64,000 nucleotides of DNA from Shouchella miscanthi (GTDB lineage Bacteria; Bacillota; Bacilli; Bacillales; Bacillaceae_D). Every line of letters begins with the position of its first letter. The first letter of the stretch is position 1. The notes beneath the pieces are model-generated. The model was given only the letters and a program-made list of their open reading frames with translations. It ran no database searches and was not told the DNA's origin. Where the stretch lies: assembly GCF_007725405.1 (NCBI RefSeq), contig NZ_CP042163.1, positions 1,488,001-1,552,000 on the forward strand, written 5' to 3'. Position numbers and translations under genes: made by a program. Of the stretch, positions 48,059-58,053 are shown in pieces.

Positions 48059-49909
48059 TTACCGGACAGCTGCTTCCCATATATTCATAGCAGGTCGGTT
48101 TGGTGATAAGTCCTCAACGTATCCAGTGTCTCGTCCTACCCAAACCGTTGCCGTATAGCGATCTGTCATACCTGAAAATGTAAGGTCGCGATAGTCATTT
48201 GTCGTCCCAGTTTTCCCACCAATGTAACCATTTGTAGAAAGACGAATCTCTCGTCCAGTACCTGATTGCACAACCTCACTCATCAATGTGCGAATTTTAT
48301 CATTCGTTTCCTTACTCCACACCTGCTTTTCTTCTTGATCCGGCCATTGATACAGAAGTTGCAGATGTTCATCATACACACCTGTAATGGCTCTTGCTGG
48401 AGTGAATAGACCATCATGAGCAAAGGTCTGATAGGCCTGCACCATTTCGTAAACAGACACATCAAGGGTACCTAACGCTAAGGAGATGTCTCGAGGCTCG
48501 TCATGCATTTTCTTGAAATGAAATGGCTCAAGATAAGCAATGGCTTCTTCAATGCCAACTGTATCGAGTAACTGTTGAGCAGGTATGTTATATGAGTGTT
48601 TAAATGCTTCTCGCAGTGTGACACTACCTGGCAGTACATCATTATAATTGGCGACACAACCAAGTGTGCGCTTGTCTCTTTCTTCTTGAGTGCAAGTCTC
48701 GCTTGGGTTGGCGTTCACGACTTGATCAATCGATGTCCCTGTTTCTTCAAAATAAGGAGCAAAATCAATAAGCGGCTTAAAAGCAGAGCCATGAGGTCGA
48801 AAAGAGTTAACTGCAAGCATGAAATTTCCACTTTCATATTCACGTCCGTGACTAATAGCGACAATTGTTCGATCATCGTTTCGAACAACAATACTGGCGC
48901 CTTCTACATCAGCAGGAAGTTCATGATAGAAGCTTTCTTTGAGTGCATGCTGTCGACTTGGCTCTAGTGCCGTTTCAATTCGAATTCCTTTTTTAAAAAG
49001 TTCATTCAATCGTTCCTGTGCCGCTTCTTCATCATAACCCTCTGTAGCCTGAATTAATTCTAAAAATTCATGTTTAACGAAATCCGTATAATCTGGATAT
49101 AAGTTTCGTAAAGAAGAACGATGAAGCTCAATCGTTTCAGAAATCGCATCACCAAATTCAACCTCGTTTATGTACCCTTCTTCTTTCATTTTCTGTAATA
49201 CCCATTCTTTTCGCTTATTTGTATTTTCAATTGCAGTAAATGGATCATATACAGTCGGATTGTTAGGAATGCTTGTTAGAAAAGCGACTTGGGCTAATGA
49301 TAGCTGCTCAGCATGTTCACTAAAATAAAGCTGACTTGCAGCTTCGATCCCATATGCGTGGTTACCGAAGTAAATCGAGTTTAAATACAATTCTAATATC
49401 TCTTCTTTAGAGAAACGCTGCTCTAGTTCGTGTGCGTACAATAGTTCACTCACCTTGCGTTGATAGGTTTGAGAATGATCTAGAAAGATGTTGCGCACCA
49501 TTTGTTGGGTAATAGTACTGGCCCCTTGATCAATCTCACCACTGCTTACATTTGTAATGAGTGCCCGTGCCATTCCAGACGCATCAAAGCCGAGATGTTG
49601 GAAAAAACGACGATCTTCAGTAGCGACGAATGCGTGAACAACCGTTTCAGGTACCTGCTCAAATGGTAAATAACTGCGGTTAATACCACCTTCAGAGGAA
49701 ATCTCTGCAACAATCTGCCCATTGTCCGCATAAATCGTACTGTTTGAAGACAAATAGAGAATTTCCTCATCAATATGAGAACCAACAACTTGACCAATGG
49801 TTTGAACATCACTTACTTCTGCAGAGGCAGATCGAAATAAGAATGCACTGCCAATTGCAAATAAACTAATAAAAAACCAGCCAAAAAAAGTTTTCATTGC
49901 CATACTCAC
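48059..49909 (-). CDS. Bifunctional class A penicillin-binding protein
   Basis: About 616 residues, an N-terminal membrane anchor, then the GT51 glycosyltransferase (TEDRRFFQHLGFD with the catalytic Glu, about 95; GASTITQQMVRNIF; KEEILELYLNSIYFG). The transpeptidase domain has SAFK (PHGSAFKPL, about 375), SYN (about 438) and KTG (GGKTGTTND, about 565). It polymerises and cross-links peptidoglycan outside the membrane. Length suits PBP1A/PbpF/PbpG-type proteins; exact orthologue not assigned. The start could be ATG 49903 or 49897 instead of GTG 49909. Confidence 0.92.
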   Translation of the reverse strand: MSMAMKTFFGWFFISLFAIGSAFLFRSASAEVSDVQTIGQVVGSHIDEEILYLSSNSTIYADNGQIVAEISSEGGINRSYLPFEQVPETVVHAFVATEDRRFFQHLGFDASGMARALITNVSSGEIDQGASTITQQMVRNIFLDHSQTYQRKVSELLYAHELEQRFSKEEILELYLNSIYFGNHAYGIEAASQLYFSEHAEQLSLAQVAFLTSIPNNPTVYDPFTAIENTNKRKEWVLQKMKEEGYINEVEFGDAISETIELHRSSLRNLYPDYTDFVKHEFLELIQATEGYDEEAAQERLNELFKKGIRIETALEPSRQHALKESFYHELPADVEGASIVVRNDDRTIVAISHGREYESGNFMLAVNSFRPHGSAFKPLIDFAPYFEETGTSIDQVVNANPSETCTQEERDKRTLGCVANYNDVLPGSVTLREAFKHSYNIPAQQLLDTVGIEEAIAYLEPFHFKKMHDEPRDISLALGTLDVSVYEMVQAYQTFAHDGLFTPARAITGVYDEHLQLLYQWPDQEEKQVWSKETNDKIRTLMSEVVQSGTGREIRLSTNGYIGGKTGTTNDYRDLTFSGMTDRYTATVWVGRDTGYVEDLSPNRPAMNIWEAAVR

Positions 49910-49980
49910 TTTCTATCTAGCGTATACGTTAGTATACCATTCTTTTTCTGGTGCGGACAGTCTACCTTTCAAGAAAAGAA

Positions 49981-50010
49981 GCATGTTCATGTGCGGTAAC
50001 GCATATGGTT
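49981..50010 (+). promoter_or_regulatory. Sigma-E-like promoter of prkA
   Basis: GCATGTT (49981-49987), 14-bp spacer, CATATGGTT (50002-50010), close to the mother-cell sigma-E pattern (GhATATT-N14-CATAcAhT). B. subtilis prkA is known to be sigma-E dependent. Confidence 0.65.
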
Positions 50011-50047
50011 AATTAATCTCGCTTACACGAGAATGGAGGTATACAAC

Positions 50048-51943
50048 TTGAATATTTTAAACAAAATTGAACAGTATCGAGATCATGAAGAACGTTTACG
50101 CTGGGAAGGAACTTTTGCTGAATACTTGGATCTAATCAAAGAAAAACCATGGGTTGCACAGACTGCTCACTCTCGTGTGTACAATATGATAAAAGACGCT
50201 GGTGTGGAAGAGAAAGATGGAAAAAAAGAATATTCCTTTTTTAAAGATTCCATTTATGGATTAGAAGAATCGTTGGAAAAGCTAGTAGAAGAGTATTTCC
50301 ATTCGGCGGCAAAACGCTTAGACGTCCGCAAGCGAATCCTATTACTAATGGGGCCAGTAAGCGGTGGGAAATCGACACTTGTCACGATGCTAAAGAGAGG
50401 CTTAGAAGATTATTCTCGTACAGAAAATGGAGCCGTTTATGCAATTAAGGGCTGCCCAATGAACGAAGACCCTCTTCATTTAATCCCGCTTCATCTAAGA
50501 GAAGAGTTCCAAAACGAATTTGGTATTAAGGTAGAAGGAAATTTGTCACCATTAAACATGATGCGTTTAGAGCAAGAGTATAGTGGACGGATTGAAGACG
50601 TCATGGTAGAACGAATTTTCTTCTCAGAAGATAAACGAACAGGCATTGGCACATTTTCACCGTCTGATCCGAAATCGCAAGACATTGCTGATTTAACAGG
50701 GAGTATCGATTTCTCGACAATTGCCGAATACGGTTCTGAATCAGATCCGCGCGCGTATCGCTTTGATGGTGAACTCAATAAAGCGAATCGTGGCATGATG
50801 GAATTCCAAGAGATGTTAAAGTGTGATGAGAAATTTCTCTGGCATCTATTGTCGTTAACACAGGAAGGTAATTTTAAAGCAGGGCGATTTGCGTTAATTT
50901 CTGCTGACGAACTTATACTGGCTCATACGAACGAATCAGAATACAAGTCTTTTATATCGAATAAGAAGAATGAAGCCTTGCATTCTCGCATTATTGTGAT
51001 GAAAATTCCGTACAATTTAAAAGTCTCAGAAGAAGAACGAATTTACAAGAAAATGATTGCAGATAGTGATTTATCTCATGTTCATATTGCGCCTCACGCT
51101 CTAAAAGTGGCATCCATCTTTACGATTTTAACACGTTTAAAAACAACTCATAAAGCGGGCGTCGATCTGGTTAAAAAGATGAAGCTTTACGACGGAGAAG
51201 CTGTTGAAGGGTTTAATCAACAAGACGTAAAAGAGCTGCAGTCTGAGTTTAATGATGAGGGAATGAGCGGCATTGATCCAAGATACGTCATTAATCGCAT
51301 CTCTTCAGCGATTATTCGCAAACAGCTAACGTCCATTTCAGCTTTAGATGTATTACGCTCGATTAAAGAGGGCTTAGATCAGCACGCCTCTATATCGAAA
51401 GAAGATAAAGAGCGCTATACAGACTATATTACAATTGCTCGAAAAGAATATGATTTAATTGCAAAAGAAGAAGTGCAAAAAGCATTTGTCTATTCGTATG
51501 AAGAGTCAGCGAAAACATTAATGGACAATTACTTAGATAATGTAGAGGCTTTTTGTAACAAGAATAAGCTCAGAGATCCCCTTACAGGCGATGAAATGTC
51601 TCCTGATGAAAAGCTAATGCGTTCCATTGAGGAGCAAATTGGCATCTCAGAAAATGCGAAAAAAGCATTCCGAGAAGAAATCTTAATTCGCATTTCCGCA
51701 TATGCAAGAAAAGGGAAACGTTTTGAATACAACTCCCACGAACGTCTGCGCGAAGCGATTCAAAAGAAGCTATTTGCGGATTTGAAAGATATTGTAAAAA
51801 TAACAACATCCGTCAAAACGCCAGATGAGTCTCAGCTGAAAAAGATGAACGATGTTATTGCTCGTTTAATCGATGAACATGGCTATAACTCAGTATCGGC
51901 AAACGAATTATTAAGGTATGTTGGATCTCTTTTAAACCGATAA
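50048..51943 (+). CDS. prkA: PrkA serine kinase / AAA+ protease-like protein
   Basis: 631 residues from the TTG at 50048 (TGGAGGT upstream), identical in length to B. subtilis PrkA as I remember it. The N-terminus is LNKIEQYRDHEERLRWEGTF. P-loop GPVSGGKSTL (about 102). The C-terminal kinase-like region (EYDLIAKEEVQKAFVYSYEE). It acts in the mother cell during sporulation and affects sigma-K-dependent expression. An upstream ATG at 50033 overlaps the ribosome binding site and is rejected. Followed by a terminator and sipX. Confidence 0.95.
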   Translation: MNILNKIEQYRDHEERLRWEGTFAEYLDLIKEKPWVAQTAHSRVYNMIKDAGVEEKDGKKEYSFFKDSIYGLEESLEKLVEEYFHSAAKRLDVRKRILLLMGPVSGGKSTLVTMLKRGLEDYSRTENGAVYAIKGCPMNEDPLHLIPLHLREEFQNEFGIKVEGNLSPLNMMRLEQEYSGRIEDVMVERIFFSEDKRTGIGTFSPSDPKSQDIADLTGSIDFSTIAEYGSESDPRAYRFDGELNKANRGMMEFQEMLKCDEKFLWHLLSLTQEGNFKAGRFALISADELILAHTNESEYKSFISNKKNEALHSRIIVMKIPYNLKVSEEERIYKKMIADSDLSHVHIAPHALKVASIFTILTRLKTTHKAGVDLVKKMKLYDGEAVEGFNQQDVKELQSEFNDEGMSGIDPRYVINRISSAIIRKQLTSISALDVLRSIKEGLDQHASISKEDKERYTDYITIARKEYDLIAKEEVQKAFVYSYEESAKTLMDNYLDNVEAFCNKNKLRDPLTGDEMSPDEKLMRSIEEQIGISENAKKAFREEILIRISAYARKGKRFEYNSHERLREAIQKKLFADLKDIVKITTSVKTPDESQLKKMNDVIARLIDEHGYNSVSANELLRYVGSLLNR

Positions 51944-51946
51944 TGA

Positions 51947-51985
51947 AACAAGAAGGTCTCAAGCAGGCCTTCTTGTTCTTTTTTT
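51947..51985 (+). terminator. prkA terminator
   Basis: A 10-bp stem (51947-51956 with 51968-51977), then a T-run. Confidence 0.87.
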
Positions 51986-52040
51986 CATTTAGTGGTAATT
52001 TATGAATAGATGTTGTGAATGTAGAAAGCGGGGAACATTA

Positions 52041-52580
52041 TTGGCTGAAAATAAAGTGAAATCAGAGGCTTGGGGTTGGATCAAAGCGATTGTCATTGCG
52101 CTTCTTATCGCGTTTGTCGTTCGAACGTTTATTGTCACAAGCTTTGAGGTTCGAGGGGAATCAATGGTACCTACCGCCCACGATGGAGAACGATTTATCG
52201 TTAACCGTCTTGCATATCAGTTTAGCGAACCGGATCGTTTTGATTTAATTGTCTTCCATGCGACTGAGCAGGATAGCTATATTAAACGAGTAGTTGGCTT
52301 ACCAGGAGATACGATTCGTTTCGAAAACGATCAATTGTTCATTAATGATGAACCGATTGATGAGCCTTTCTTGGATGAAGTGCAGGGATCGCTTACAAAC
52401 CCATATACAAACGATTACGAGTATGAAGGCATCATTCCAGACAATCATGTTTTTGTCGTTGGTGACAACCGCCCGAATAGCTCTGACAGTCGTGCGTTTG
52501 GACCTGTGCATGAAGATGAGATTATTGGTAAAGTTGGTTTACGATTCTGGCCGCTATCTGAATTTGGATTTATGGAATGA
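52041..52580 (+). CDS. sipX: Type I signal peptidase
   Basis: 179 residues from the TTG at 52041 (GCGGGGA upstream; ATG 52002 has no such site). One N-terminal membrane anchor (about 12-30), the catalytic Ser in RGESMVPT (about 43) and Lys in YIKRVVGLPGD (about 83), then VVGDNRPNSSDSRAFG (about 140). It cleaves signal peptides at the outer membrane face. In B. subtilis no such gene lies between prkA and yhbH. The symbol is generic for the Bacillus sip family. Confidence 0.92.
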   Translation: MAENKVKSEAWGWIKAIVIALLIAFVVRTFIVTSFEVRGESMVPTAHDGERFIVNRLAYQFSEPDRFDLIVFHATEQDSYIKRVVGLPGDTIRFENDQLFINDEPIDEPFLDEVQGSLTNPYTNDYEYEGIIPDNHVFVVGDNRPNSSDSRAFGPVHEDEIIGKVGLRFWPLSEFGFME

Positions 52581-52589
52581 CGATTCCAG

Positions 52590-52622
52590 AAAAAAGTACT
52601 CTGAGTAGAGTGCTTTTTTTAT
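52590..52622 (+). terminator. Rho-independent terminator
   Basis: AAGTACTCT and AGAGTGCTT arms around TGAGT, followed by a T-run. Confidence 0.82.
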
Positions 52623-52702
52623 TTAGAACAGACAGTAGCAGTAGCATCAATAAAAATAAGCAAGCTAGGCACAGCTTTAGCTTGTCCTCTCGCAATTAAT
52701 TA

Positions 52703-52732
52703 GCAACTCTTGTGCAAGTGAAACATAGGATA
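52703..52732 (+). promoter_or_regulatory. Possible sigma-E promoter of yhbH
   Basis: GCAACTC, 14-bp spacer, CATAGGATA. The -10 is good, the -35 only partial. yhbH is a sigma-E gene in B. subtilis. Confidence 0.4.
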
Positions 52733-52815
52733 AGTTAAGGCAAGAAATCAATCCAATCTATGTTATGTAAGTAGCAAGTCATTTGTGCAAAAATGTTAAT
52801 GGCAGGAGGGCAAGA

Positions 52816-53988
52816 ATGGAAAAAAACAATAAGCACCAGTACATTGTCTCTGAGGAAAACTGGTCCCTCCATCGTAAAGGATATCAGGACCAACGTCGTC
52901 ATCAAGAGAAAGTTCAAGACGCGATTAAAAAGAATTTGCCTGATTTAGTCAGCGAGGAGAATATTGTCCTGTCTAATGGAAAAGATGTCATTCGAATTCC
53001 AATACGCTCCCTTGATGAATATAAAATTCGTTACAATTATGATAAGAATAAACACGTTGGGCAAGGAAAAGGAGATAGTAAGGTAGGCGATGTCGTTGCC
53101 CGTGATCCGAACGGCGATAAACAAGCTGGAGCAGGGAAGGGGCAAGGGGCAGGTGATCAAGCTGGGGAAGATTACAATGAAGCAGAAGTGTCGATTGCAG
53201 AATTAGAAGAAATGATGTTTGCTGAAATGGAATTGCCTCATTTGAAAAAGAAAGAAGAGCAAGAAATTGTCATTGAGAATATTGAGTTTAACGATATTCG
53301 CAAGAAAGGATTAATGGGGAATGTGGATAAGAGGCGTACCATTCTTGCGGCAATTAAGCGAAATGCATTAACAGGAAAAGCAGGCATTATGCCAATTTAC
53401 AACGAAGATTTACGTTTTAAAACGTGGAACGAGACGATTCGACCGGAATCCAAAGCGGTTGTCATTGCAATGATGGATACAAGTGGGTCTATGGGACGTT
53501 TTGAGAAATACGTTGCCAGGAGTTTCTTTTTTTGGATGACTCGTTTCTTGCGTACAAAGTATGAAAAAGTAGAAATCGAGTTTATCGCCCATCATACAGA
53601 AGCAAAAGTTGTAAATGAAGAAGACTTTTTCTCTAAAGGAGAAAGTGGAGGAACGATTTGTTCGTCAGCCTATCGAAAAGCACTTGAGCTAATTGATGAA
53701 AAATACAACCCATCTGCTTACAATATTTATCCGTTTCATTTCTCGGATGGCGATAACTTAACTTCAGATAACGCTCGCTGTCTCAAACTTGTGAAGCAAT
53801 TAATGGATCGCTCGAATTTGTTCGGTTACGGAGAAATTAATCAATATTCTCGTAATTCGACTTTAATGGGTGCCTACAAAAATGTGGATGATCCACGTTT
53901 TATGCACTATATTCTAAAAGAAAAAGGCGATGTTTATCACGCTTTAAAGCATTTCTTTCAGAAAGAAGAAGAAGGTATAAATGCGTAG
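52816..53988 (+). CDS. yhbH: YhbH sporulation protein (vWA-like)
   Basis: 390 residues from the ATG at 52816 (AGGAGGG upstream). A charged N-terminus, a Gly/Lys-rich linker ([13 protein letters not shown], then [15 protein letters not shown]), then a von Willebrand A-like domain with MIDAS DTSGSMG (about 226). Matches B. subtilis YhbH, the partner of PrkA (YeaG/YeaH in E. coli) in a stress or sporulation pathway. A strong hairpin follows (54026-54066). Confidence 0.95.
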   Translation: MEKNNKHQYIVSEENWSLHRKGYQDQRRHQEKVQDAIKKNLPDLVSEENIVLSNGKDVIRIPIRSLDEYKIRYNYDKNKHVGQGKGDSKVGDVVARDPNGDKQAGAGKGQGAGDQAGEDYNEAEVSIAELEEMMFAEMELPHLKKKEEQEIVIENIEFNDIRKKGLMGNVDKRRTILAAIKRNALTGKAGIMPIYNEDLRFKTWNETIRPESKAVVIAMMDTSGSMGRFEKYVARSFFFWMTRFLRTKYEKVEIEFIAHHTEAKVVNEEDFFSKGESGGTICSSAYRKALELIDEKYNPSAYNIYPFHFSDGDNLTSDNARCLKLVKQLMDRSNLFGYGEINQYSRNSTLMGAYKNVDDPRFMHYILKEKGDVYHALKHFFQKEEEGINA

Positions 53989-54025
53989 TAGCTGTTTTTT
54001 AGTCAGAATACATTGATAACTGGAC

Positions 54026-54070
54026 GTGAAAGGCTTCTTTCGTCAAATAAGAAAGAAGCCTTTCACTTTA
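54026..54070 (+). terminator. yhbH terminator
   Basis: A 16-bp perfect stem (54026-54041 with 54051-54066) then TTTATT. Confidence 0.8.
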
Positions 54071-54286
54071 TTCGTCGTCAACTTTGGCTTCCTTAGTTGT
54101 GTTTAAAGAAAACAGGGGAGAGTCCATCTTCTAATCAAAATGCAAATGACTCCTTTCGTTAAGGGATTCGTCTGATTATCCCTTAGCCGCTTTGATATCT
54201 GATCTTGTTGTCATGAACTTCTTTAGTTAGAAAGTATTGTTAAACGATATTATAGCAAAAGAAGAAGAGAGGGTCTGAAAAAACAA

Positions 54287-54316
54287 TTGACTTCTGTGAG
54301 TGGACTCCTGTATAAT
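54287..54316 (+). promoter_or_regulatory. proBA promoter
   Basis: TTGACT (54287-54292), 18-bp spacer, TATAAT (54311-54316). Transcription would start near 54323, at the beginning of the T-box leader. The 220 bp upstream hold no gene. Confidence 0.8.
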
Positions 54317-54322
54317 CACCTC

Positions 54323-54575
54323 TAACTTCATTTGTTCGTAATGCGTAGATTGGAACAAGTAGACAAAAGAACATGTTTAGAGAGTTGGTTTCAGCGGCTG
54401 AAAGAACCAACCATCCCTCCTTTTGTTGAATCCTATTCCAGGAGCAGTTGGCAAAACCAATCGTCTCATTGACGTTATCAATGTAAAGTGGGCATGTTTT
54501 TGTATGCTAACTAAGGTGGTACCGCGGAGCTCGTCCGTCCTTATTTTTTAAGGATGGATGGGCTCTTTTTTTGGA
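54323..54575 (+). promoter_or_regulatory. T-box leader, proline-specific
   Basis: It has AAGTA and AGAGAG of stem I, the T-box itself AAGGTGGTACCGCG (54513-54526), and the terminator formed by GAGCTCGTCCGTCCTT with AAGGATGGATGGGCTC and a T-run. The probable specifier is CCT (54432-54434) in GAATCCTATTC, a proline codon, agreeing with the downstream genes. Uncharged tRNA-Pro would stabilise the antiterminator and switch on proBA. Confidence 0.92.
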
Positions 54576-54588
54576 GGAGGAGAGACGT

Positions 54589-55689
54589 ATGCAAGGAACC
54601 ATTGTTATTAAAATTGGAAGTAGTAGTCTAACAGCTGAAAACGGTAGACTAGACGTTAAGCAATTAGAAAATCATGTGGAGGCCATGGTGTATTTGTTGA
54701 AGCTGAATTACCGTATTGTACTCGTTACATCGGGAGCCGTAGCTGCTGGATTTTCAAGTTTAGGCTTTAAGCGAAAGCCGAAAGGGATTGCTCAGAGACA
54801 AGCGGCGGCTTCAGTAGGTCAAAGTTTACTTATGCAGGCGTATATGGATGCGTTCAATCAACACGACTACATTGCCGCACAACTGTTACTTACACGGGCA
54901 GATTTTGCTGACCAGCACCGCTTTTCTAATATTTCACAAACTCTCGGCGAATTAGTGAAACGCGGGGCGGTCCCAATCATTAATGAGAACGATTCAACAT
55001 CGGTTGAAGAGTTGACTTTTGGCGATAACGATCGCTTGTCAGCCCTTGTTAGCGGAATCGTTCACGCAGATATGCTTTGCTTGTTTACCGATGTAAATGG
55101 GGTGTATGACGAGAATCCAATTACGAATCCACATGCTAAAAAGTACTCTTTTCTATCTGAAGTACCGGATGCGCTGTTAAAAACAATTGATCAAACGACT
55201 TCAGATGTAGGGACTGGGGGAATGTATTCCAAGCTTGCGGCGGCAAAAACAGCGATTGAGTTAGGCACAAACGTCTTTATTGGGAGTGGGACAGGACAGG
55301 ATAAGTTTGCGGATGTTTTAGTAGGAAAAGGGGATGGAACGTATATTGGTTCTTTTTCGAAAACGTCTATGTCAATGACAAAGCAATACATTCTGTACCA
55401 TAGTAAGCCAAGAGGTAGCATATATGTGGATAACGGTGCAGCTGAAGCGCTATTGAAACAACACAAAAGTTTATTATCGGCTGGGGTTGTCGAAGTGAAC
55501 GGATCGTTTACTGTCGGTGAAATTGTTGACGTTAGAAGGGAAAATGACGAAATCATCGGGAAAGGGAAAGTAAACTTTACCTGTGAGGAACTTGAACAGT
55601 TAAAAGGAAAAAATAGTGCAGAAATCGCAAAGGTGACAACTCGATCAAAAAAAACGGTCATACATCGAAATTTTTGGGTGGCTATGTAA
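54589..55689 (+). CDS. proB: Glutamate 5-kinase
   Basis: 366 residues from the ATG at 54589 (GGAGGAGG upstream). Amino-acid kinase domain with VIKIGSSSLT (about 5), VTSGAVAAGF, INENDSTSVEEL (about 140) and GTGGMYSKLAAAKTA (about 212). C-terminal PUA domain (about 275-350, RGSIYVDNGAAEALL). It phosphorylates glutamate in the first step of proline synthesis, normally feedback-inhibited by proline. Under T-box control and 13 bp upstream of proA. Confidence 0.96.
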   Translation: MQGTIVIKIGSSSLTAENGRLDVKQLENHVEAMVYLLKLNYRIVLVTSGAVAAGFSSLGFKRKPKGIAQRQAAASVGQSLLMQAYMDAFNQHDYIAAQLLLTRADFADQHRFSNISQTLGELVKRGAVPIINENDSTSVEELTFGDNDRLSALVSGIVHADMLCLFTDVNGVYDENPITNPHAKKYSFLSEVPDALLKTIDQTTSDVGTGGMYSKLAAAKTAIELGTNVFIGSGTGQDKFADVLVGKGDGTYIGSFSKTSMSMTKQYILYHSKPRGSIYVDNGAAEALLKQHKSLLSAGVVEVNGSFTVGEIVDVRRENDEIIGKGKVNFTCEELEQLKGKNSAEIAKVTTRSKKTVIHRNFWVAM

Positions 55690-55702
55690 AAGGGGAGAAA
55701 CG

Positions 55703-56950
55703 ATGGAAAACGTGGAATGGATTGCAAAAAGGGCAAAAAAAGCAGCACCAACAATAGCTCGAGCGACTCTAGAGGAGCGAAACGAAGCGTTGCTTTTGCT
55801 AGCGGAGGCGCTACAAACAAAGAGAGAATATTTGTTAGACGAAAATCAACAAGATATTACAGAGGCGAAACAAAAAGGAACAGCCCAACCTCTCATCGAT
55901 CGTCTATTACTAACGGAGGAACGAATTGCCGATATGGCGGAGGGAATGCGACAGCTTGTTGCGTTACCAGACCCAATTAACCAAGTACTTGAGACAATGG
56001 AACGGCCAAATGGGTTACTCATAGAAAAACGAGCGGTGCCGTTTGGTGTATTTGGAATGATTTACGAGGCACGCCCTAATGTAACCGTCGATGCGTGTGC
56101 ACTTGCCATTAAAACAGGTAATGGGGTCGTGTTGCGTGGAAGTGGAAGTGCCATGCATTCAAATAAAGCCATTGTGTCGGTTTTAAAAGAGGCATTACGT
56201 CAAACATCGATTCATACGGATATCATTCAATTAATCGAAAACCCTTCTCGAGAAGAAGCGAATCGATTTATGAAATTAAAAGGTGACATTGATGTACTGA
56301 TCCCACGTGGTGGTGCATCACTTATACAAACCGTCGTCAATGAAGCGACGATTCCAGTTATTGAAACCGGAGTTGGAAACTGCCATGTTTACTTGTCTAA
56401 TGCGGCAAATGTTGAGTTAGCATCGGCTATCATTGTGAATGCGAAAACCCAACGTCCCTCTGTTTGCAACGCTTGTGAAACAGTACTTGTTGAAAGATCT
56501 TTTGCAGAACAACATTTGCACACTATAGCAGAAAATTTAAGGCAAAAAGGGGTTCAACTTGTTGGAGACGAAACAGCACAAGCGCTTCATCCCCAGATCG
56601 GTGCAGCGACAGAAGAAGACTGGCAGAAAGAGTATCTTGATTTATCTCTCGCTGTTCGGTGTGTTGACGGAATAGAAGAAGCGGTAGCTCATATAGAAAA
56701 ATATGGAACAAACCATTCAGAAGCGATTGTGACGGAAGATGACAGAGAGAGAGATTTCTTTTTCCAAGCCGTTGATGCAGCTGTTCTTTACCATAATGCT
56801 TCAACTCGTTTTACAGACGGCTTCGAATTTGGCTTTGGAGCCGAGATTGGGATTAGCACTCAGAAGCTACATGCGAGAGGACCGATGGGATTACATGCTC
56901 TTACAACTTACAAATACACTGTTAAAGGCTCGGGGCAGATTAAAGGGTGA
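55703..56950 (+). CDS. proA: Gamma-glutamyl phosphate reductase
   Basis: 415 residues, aldehyde-dehydrogenase superfamily. The catalytic Cys is in SVCNACETVLVE (about 255), preceded by VDVLIPRGGASLIQ-type region and ETGVGNCHVY. The C-terminal GPMGLHALTTYKY is the ProA hallmark. It reduces glutamyl-5-phosphate to the semialdehyde, which cyclises to the proline precursor. GGGGAGAAACG lies before the ATG. Confidence 0.96.
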   Translation: MENVEWIAKRAKKAAPTIARATLEERNEALLLLAEALQTKREYLLDENQQDITEAKQKGTAQPLIDRLLLTEERIADMAEGMRQLVALPDPINQVLETMERPNGLLIEKRAVPFGVFGMIYEARPNVTVDACALAIKTGNGVVLRGSGSAMHSNKAIVSVLKEALRQTSIHTDIIQLIENPSREEANRFMKLKGDIDVLIPRGGASLIQTVVNEATIPVIETGVGNCHVYLSNAANVELASAIIVNAKTQRPSVCNACETVLVERSFAEQHLHTIAENLRQKGVQLVGDETAQALHPQIGAATEEDWQKEYLDLSLAVRCVDGIEEAVAHIEKYGTNHSEAIVTEDDRERDFFFQAVDAAVLYHNASTRFTDGFEFGFGAEIGISTQKLHARGPMGLHALTTYKYTVKGSGQIKG

Positions 56951-56960
56951 TAATGATCAG

Positions 56961-56987
56961 AGGCAGGCGATGGAGCCTGCTTTTTTA
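56961..56987 (+). terminator. proBA terminator
   Basis: GCAGGC (56963-56968) pairs with GCCTGC (56975-56980), then six T. A further hairpin CGACTGGGC/GCCCAGTCG (about 57048-57088) with a large loop and no T-run lies before the convergent yitT gene. Confidence 0.82.
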
Positions 56988-57110
56988 TGTCTTATTGGAA
57001 TGTCGAAGGTTATGAAAGTAGAGAGACTATGATAGCTAAACAGAAATCGACTGGGCATTTCAATAAGATTCGTGTGAAGCCCAGTCGACTGTTGTTATGG
57101 TAGTTCCATC

Positions 57111-58001
57111 CTATTTACCAAACTCAGGACGCTCTTCCTCAAAATCTGGCATTGTTGTGGAGTCGAGAGGGTGATCATGCTGAGTGGCAAAAAAGGTTCC
57201 TCCAGAAACATCCTTAACATTATGAACGACAATAAAAGCGTTTGGATCGATCTCATGAACAAGTTTCTTTAAATAGAACAAGCGGTAGGAGCGAACGACA
57301 ACGTAAATGACTTCCCGCTCTTTTTTCGAATACCCACCGTACCCGTTGAAAATCGTTGCGCTAGATGACATTTGTTTCGTCACTTTTTCAGAAATTAGTT
57401 GTGCTTCAGGTGAAATAATGTTGACTGCTTTTTTTGCATCAAACCCTTCAAGAACATAGTCGGTGACTTTCTTACCAACATAAAGAGCAACAATCGTATA
57501 CATCGTATAAATGGGTCCAATAACAAACACACCACAAACAACAATTACAGCATCTAGGACAAAGTTAGTCCCGGTTAATTCCCACCCAAAACGGTGATTT
57601 AACATGCGGGCAATAATGGATGTCCCACCTGTTGAGGAGCCTGCTCGAAAAATAAACCCAAATCCGATACCAGTAATAACCCCAGCAAAAATGGCAGCAA
57701 GTAACGGATCCTCAATCGGTTGACCAAGACGCTCTGTTAAAAAAATAAAAAACGATAATAGCGGTACATTGATAATGGATTTGTACACCATATGACGCGG
57801 CAATAATTTAAAGCCAATTAGTAAAAGAACGGCGTTCAAAACAAACGTCACAAGTGCAGGGGAGATATTATAAGCAAAATACAAAAGTAACGATAAACCA
57901 ACAATTCCGCCTTCAGCAAGATTATTTGGCATAGCATACAACGTAATTGATAAGCTGAACAGAAATGTGCCAATAATAAGATAAAGATAATCTTTAACCA
58001 T
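57111..58001 (-). CDS. YitT-family membrane protein
   Basis: 296 residues from the ATG at 58001 (AAAGGAGA upstream); the frame continues 22 codons upstream without a site. About six membrane helices (AEGGIVGLSLLLYF; GVITGIGFGFIFRAGSSTGG, a family signature) and a C-terminal cytoplasmic DUF2179 domain (EREVIYVVVRSYRLFYLKKL, then VHNVKDVSGGTF). Function not established for the family. It lies 53 bp downstream of the beta-helix gene on the same strand. Confidence 0.88.
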   Translation of the reverse strand: MVKDYLYLIIGTFLFSLSITLYAMPNNLAEGGIVGLSLLLYFAYNISPALVTFVLNAVLLLIGFKLLPRHMVYKSIINVPLLSFFIFLTERLGQPIEDPLLAAIFAGVITGIGFGFIFRAGSSTGGTSIIARMLNHRFGWELTGTNFVLDAVIVVCGVFVIGPIYTMYTIVALYVGKKVTDYVLEGFDAKKAVNIISPEAQLISEKVTKQMSSSATIFNGYGGYSKKEREVIYVVVRSYRLFYLKKLVHEIDPNAFIVVHNVKDVSGGTFFATQHDHPLDSTTMPDFEEERPEFGK

Positions 58002-58053
58002 CGTATGAGTCTCCTTTCTACAAATGAAAAGAAGCAGTGCAAGCGAATGCCAA

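Noticed and set aside
48596-48967. Plus-strand frame of 123 codons inside the PBP gene
   Set aside because: Antisense shadow with Cys- and Ser-rich random composition and no ribosome binding site.
55191-55820. Minus-strand frame of 209 codons across the proB-proA junction
   Set aside because: Lies opposite two certain genes and has low-complexity Phe/Ser composition typical of a shadow frame.
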